Made by a program: the position numbers and the translations under genes. From Burkholderiaceae bacterium 16 (GTDB taxonomy: Bacteria > Pseudomonadota > Gammaproteobacteria > Burkholderiales > Burkholderiaceae): a stretch of 64,000 nt of DNA. Positions within the stretch are counted from its first letter, which is position 1. Each line of letters begins with the position of its first letter. This document shows positions 60,755-64,000 of the stretch, piece by piece. Where the stretch lies: contig JYOD01000015.1 in the NCBI GenBank assembly GCA_000955785.1, positions 45,142 through 109,141 of the forward strand. Direction: 5' to 3'. Under the pieces are notes generated by a model. That model was not told the origin of the DNA. It saw only the letters and a program-made list of their open reading frames with translations, and searched no databases.

Positions 60755-60900
60755 TGAGCTCGAAGAAGGATGCGGGATTTGCCGGTCCGCCGCACGGTGC
60801 GGCGCGGCGGCGTGGGCGCCATGATAGCGCCGTCGCCCCTCGGCGGGCACCGGTGCCCGCCTGCGCGACGGGTTAACCCCGAGCACGCATGCGTTGTGAG

Positions 60901-60928
60901 AGACAAATGACAGCGCTATCATTTGTCT
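60901..60928. promoter_or_regulatory. 28-bp palindromic operator, likely LacI-family site
   Basis: Outer arms AGACAAATGA and TCATTTGTCT are exact complements; the centre ACAGCGCTAT has one mismatched pair around an AGCGCT core, the CG-centred type used by LacI-family repressors. It lies about 150 bp from lacI and 92 bp from the dehydratase start. Confidence 0.8.
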
Positions 60929-61020
60929 TCTCCGGGGACTGCGGGCACCGCTGCCGCACGCTCACGCAAAACAATAAAGACAGACGCCGCAACGGCGCCA
61001 CCGATCAGAGGAGACAGCCC

Positions 61021-62781
61021 ATGCCCACCGCCAACCCCGCGCCGGATGCGCGGCCCCGCAAGCGCCCGGAGGAACTGCGCAGCCACCGCTGGTACGGCGC
61101 CCACGACCTGCGCGCCTTCGGCCACCGTTCGCGCACTGCGCAGATGGGCTACAACCGCGCCGACTATGCCGGCAAGCCGGTCATCGCCATCATCAATACG
61201 TGGAGCGACATCAACCCCTGCCACAGCCATTTCCGCCAGCGCGCCGAAGAGGTCAAGCGCGGCATCTGGCAGGCCGGCGGCTTCCCGGTGGAGATGCCGG
61301 CGATGAGCCTGTCCGAACCGTTCCAGAAGCCCACCACCATGCTCTACCGCAACCTGCTGGCGATGGAGACCGAGGAGTTGCTGCGCTCCTACCCGGCCGA
61401 TGGCTGCGTGCTGCTGGGCGGCTGCGACAAGACCACGCCCGCCTTGCTGATGGGCGCGGTGGCGATGGACCTGCCCACGATATTCGTGCCGGCGGGGCCG
61501 ATGCTGCGCGGCAACTGGAACGGCGTCACGCTGGGCTCCGGCTCGGATACGTGGAAGTACTGGGCCGAGCTGCGCGCGGGCAATATCACCGAGCAGGACT
61601 GGCAGGGAATCGAAGACGGCATCGCGCGATCCCCCGGCCACTGCATGACCATGGGCACGGCGTCGACCATGACGGCGGTGGTGGAAGCCATCGGCATGAG
61701 CTTGTCCGGCGCCTCGTCGATTCCCGCGCCCGATTCGCGCCACGCGCAGATGGCGTCGCTATCGGGCCGGCGCATCGTCGAGATGGTGTGGCAGGACCTG
61801 AAGCCCTCCGAGATCGTCACGCCCGCCGCCATCGACAACGGCGTGCTCACCGCACTGGCGCTGTCGGGCTCCACCAACGCCATCGTCCACCTGATCGCGC
61901 TGGCGCGCCGCGCCGGCTATGCGCTCTCGCTCGACCGCTATGACGAACTGGCGCGCTGCACGCCGGTGCTGGCCAACGTGCGTCCCTCGGGCCAGTACCT
62001 GATGGAAGATTTCTACTATGCCGGTGGCCTGCGCGCGATGCTCGCGCAGATGGGCGACCTGCTCGATACCGGCACGCTTACCGTCGACGGCCGCACCCTT
62101 GGCGAGAACCTTGAAGGCGCCCGCGTCTTCAACGACGACGTGATCCGCTCGCGCGCCAATCCGCTGGTGGCGGGCGACGGCCTTGCCGTGCTGCGCGGCA
62201 ATCTTGCCCCGGACGGCGCGGTCATCAAGCCGCCTGCAGCGCGACAGGACCTGCTGCGGCACACCGGCCGCGCGGTGGTGTTCCGCGACTACAACGACAT
62301 GGCGGCGCGCATCGACGACCCGCGGCTCGACATCGACGCCAGCTGCGTGATCGTGCTGCAGAATGCCGGCCCGCAAGGCGCACCCGGCATGCCGGAATGG
62401 GGCCAGTTGCCGATTCCGCAGAAGCTGCTCAAGGAAGGCGTGCGCGACATGGTGCGCATTTCCGACGCCCGCATGAGCGGCACCAGCTATGGCGCCTGCG
62501 TGCTGCACATAACGCCGGAATCGTATGTGGGTGGCCCGCTCGCCTTCGTGCGCGATGGCGACCTGATCGAGCTGGATGTCCCTGCCCGCAAACTCAACCT
62601 GCTGATCGGCGACGACGAGCTGGCCCGTCGCCGCGCCGCGTGGGTGGCGCCAAAGCCAAAGTTCGAGCGCGGCTACGGCAAGCTTTACCTGCGCCACGTC
62701 AGCCAGGCGGACAAGGGTTGCGATTTCGATTTCCTGGAGCCTGTCGATGCTGCGGAGGGCGGCGAGCCGGAGATCCATTGA
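61021..62781 (+). CDS. IlvD/Edd-family dehydratase, probably sugar-acid (L-arabonate type)
   Basis: 586-aa Fe-S dehydratase. Cluster Cys in [16 protein letters not shown] and [11 protein letters not shown]. Length and phrases [13 protein letters not shown] and [18 protein letters not shown] resemble pentonate/hexonate dehydratases such as L-arabonate dehydratase rather than IlvD proper. ATG 61021 follows AGAGGAGA. The LacI regulator and Bug binding protein support sugar-acid catabolism; the exact substrate is not shown. Confidence 0.88.
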   Translation: MPTANPAPDARPRKRPEELRSHRWYGAHDLRAFGHRSRTAQMGYNRADYAGKPVIAIINTWSDINPCHSHFRQRAEEVKRGIWQAGGFPVEMPAMSLSEPFQKPTTMLYRNLLAMETEELLRSYPADGCVLLGGCDKTTPALLMGAVAMDLPTIFVPAGPMLRGNWNGVTLGSGSDTWKYWAELRAGNITEQDWQGIEDGIARSPGHCMTMGTASTMTAVVEAIGMSLSGASSIPAPDSRHAQMASLSGRRIVEMVWQDLKPSEIVTPAAIDNGVLTALALSGSTNAIVHLIALARRAGYALSLDRYDELARCTPVLANVRPSGQYLMEDFYYAGGLRAMLAQMGDLLDTGTLTVDGRTLGENLEGARVFNDDVIRSRANPLVAGDGLAVLRGNLAPDGAVIKPPAARQDLLRHTGRAVVFRDYNDMAARIDDPRLDIDASCVIVLQNAGPQGAPGMPEWGQLPIPQKLLKEGVRDMVRISDARMSGTSYGACVLHITPESYVGGPLAFVRDGDLIELDVPARKLNLLIGDDELARRRAAWVAPKPKFERGYGKLYLRHVSQADKGCDFDFLEPVDAAEGGEPEIH

Positions 62782-62851
62782 AGCACCGCACCCGTCTCGT
62801 AGCCGGGTGCGGACCCATCATCATAAGAACGACCGAGGAGACAACGACCCC

Positions 62852-63835
62852 ATGAAACGCCAAGCCCTTGCGCTGCTGGCCGCCGCTGCCGCCGTAGCCA
62901 CAGCCGTACTCCCGCTGAACGCCTCCGCCCAGGCCAACTGGCCCAGCAAGCCGATCACCTACGTGGTGCCATTCCCGCCCGGCGGCACCACCGACACGCT
63001 GGCACGCCTGATCGGCCAGCGTCTCGGGCAGGCGCTTGGCACTACCGTGGTGGTGGAGAACCGCCCCGGCGCCGGCGGCAACATCGGCTCCGATTTCGCG
63101 GCCAAGGCGGCGCCCGATGGCTACACTATCCTCGGCGGCACCATCAGCTCGCACGCGATCAATGCCAGCCTGTATCCGAAGATGCCGTACGACGTGGTCA
63201 AGTCCTTCGCGCCCATCACGCTGATCGGCACCAATGCCAATGTGCTGGTGGTTAGTGCCGGCAGCCCGTTCAAGACGGTGAAGGACATCGTGGCGGAAGC
63301 CAAGGCCAGGCCGGATACGCTGGCGTTTGCCTCGGCCGGGAACGGGACTTCGCAGCATCTTGCAGGGGAATTGTTCAAGAGCTTGGCGGGCATCAAGCTG
63401 ACCCACATTCCGTACAAGGGGAGCGGCCCGGCGATCCAGGATGTGATGGCGGGGCAGGTGCCGATGATGTTCGATACCACGGTGGTGGCTGCGCAGCATA
63501 TCGATTCGGGCAAGCTGCGGGCGCTGGCCGTGACTTCGGCGAAGCGTATCAAGAGCATGCCGAATGTGCCGACGATGGCGGAAGCCGGGGTTGCCGGATA
63601 TGAGCTGGAATCGTGGCAGGCGATCTTTGCGCCGGCCAATACGCCGAAGCCGATCGTGGATCGGTTGTATCGGGAGATTTCGGCGATTATCAAGACGCCG
63701 GATATGCAGGCTCGGTTGGAGAAGCTGGGGATGGAGCCTTCGGGGATGGCGCCGGAGCAGTTTGCGGGGTTTCAGCGTAGTGAGATTGGGAAGTGGGCGA
63801 GGGTGGTGAAGGCGGCGGATATCAGGATTGATTGA
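62852..63835 (+). CDS. Bug-family (TctC-like) solute-binding protein
   Basis: 327-aa periplasmic protein with signal peptide (LALLAAAAAVATAVLPLNASA-QA). Family blocks ITYVVPFPPGGTTDTLARLI, VVVENRPGAGGNIGSD and AFASAGNGTSQHLAGELF. Bug proteins bind carboxylates or similar solutes. It follows the dehydratase by 70 nt. Its 3' half drifts to G/T-ending codons toward the stop, next to the right-hand copy of the 139-bp repeat. Confidence 0.93.
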   Translation: MKRQALALLAAAAAVATAVLPLNASAQANWPSKPITYVVPFPPGGTTDTLARLIGQRLGQALGTTVVVENRPGAGGNIGSDFAAKAAPDGYTILGGTISSHAINASLYPKMPYDVVKSFAPITLIGTNANVLVVSAGSPFKTVKDIVAEAKARPDTLAFASAGNGTSQHLAGELFKSLAGIKLTHIPYKGSGPAIQDVMAGQVPMMFDTTVVAAQHIDSGKLRALAVTSAKRIKSMPNVPTMAEAGVAGYELESWQAIFAPANTPKPIVDRLYREISAIIKTPDMQARLEKLGMEPSGMAPEQFAGFQRSEIGKWARVVKAADIRID

Positions 63836-63840
63836 GGTGG

Positions 63841-63979
63841 CGTACGACGAAACCACCGGTATCCGGGAGGCCTATTGCTCTGCTCGCGTGGGGTTGGTCG
63901 CTGTTTTTTTGAGCGGCGATGGTTATTGCACCCAAGGGCGTACGACATCCCCCTGCGGGGGACGCCGTATTCCTTTGGG
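63841..63979 (+). repeat. 139-bp long repeat, right copy
   Basis: Near-identical to the reverse complement of 38532-38670. It contains the core unit copy 4 (63892-63934), the CCCCCTGCGGGGG palindrome, and the left arm CGTACGACGAAACCACCGGT. It begins 5 nt after the Bug stop and runs almost to the window edge. Confidence 0.85.
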
Positions 63980-64000
63980 GGGCCTGTACGGGATTTTGTG

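Noticed and set aside
38532..63979. The 25 kb between inverted 139-bp repeats considered as a composite transposon
   Set aside because: The enclosed genes are ordinary chromosomal genes with native-looking codon use, no transposase, and no target duplications visible.

Overview
The window is 64 kb of dense, high-GC bacterial chromosome. Gene content points to a Cupriavidus species (Burkholderiales): a soluble molybdenum NAD-formate dehydrogenase operon fdsGBACD with divergent fdsR, a Bug-type solute-binding protein, TctA, a DUF3141 protein beside ackA/pta/fabI, LigD in the phosphoesterase-ligase-polymerase order, and many small proteins of the kind seen in Cupriavidus and Ralstonia. The species cannot be fixed from sequence reading alone. 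No rRNA, tRNA, CRISPR array, transposase or phage gene was seen.

Layout. 0-9.9 kb: iron superoxide dismutase, a LysR regulator divergent from an exported alpha/beta hydrolase, a glutathionyl-hydroquinone reductase, a second exported hydrolase, DNA ligase D and an LpxL-type acyltransferase. 10-17 kb: an island of very small genes that includes a cold-shock protein with a near-consensus promoter and long leader, a cytoplasmic trypsin-like protein, an IF-1 with a UUG start, tandem paralogues of an unknown YKGF-motif family, and short tandem repeats. 17-21 kb: orphan TctA, then a cytochrome b561 / YedY-like molybdoenzyme / MxKDx-repeat group. 21-30 kb: HisN, an Hsp70-like ATPase, a ZntB/CorA transporter, PPK2, an esterase lipoprotein, a CPA1 antiporter, and two genes broken by single nonsense codons (DUF1289 and an M30-type metalloprotease).

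30.5-38.4 kb: ferredoxin, fdsR and the fds operon. FdsG, FdsB and FdsA form the NAD-reducing formate dehydrogenase; FdsC and FdsD are maturation or assembly factors. Two 19/20-identical AT-rich palindromic sites lie over the fdsR start and upstream of fdsG. 38.4-38.7 kb holds a repeat cluster whose 139-bp portion recurs inverted at the right end of the window. 38.8-42.1 kb: a GT51 transglycosylase, a malate/lactate-type dehydrogenase and a DASS transporter. 42.4-49.7 kb: acetate kinase, phosphotransacetylase, a PhaC-like DUF3141 protein and FabI, bracketed by two paralogous RRM-like small proteins. 49.8-55 kb: ModE and ModABC with a ModE box (molybdate supply, which fits the two molybdoenzymes of the window), with a frameshifted GNAT, a methyltransferase remnant, a LysE exporter and a CYTH protein between them. 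55-58.4 kb: CpdB-type nucleotidase, a SEL1 protein and DUF1059. 58.6-63.8 kb: a sugar-acid type cluster with a 2-hydroxyacid dehydrogenase, LacI regulator, IlvD/Edd-family dehydratase and Bug protein, controlled by a 28-bp palindrome between lacI and the dehydratase.

Points most worth a second look: the duplicated FdsR-site candidates, the inverted 139-bp repeat family, the DUF3141 protein with a complete PhaC-like Cys-Asp-His triad and a histone-like tail, the small-protein island around IF-1 and CspA, and several independent gene-disabling lesions (amber, opal, 8-bp duplication, truncation).
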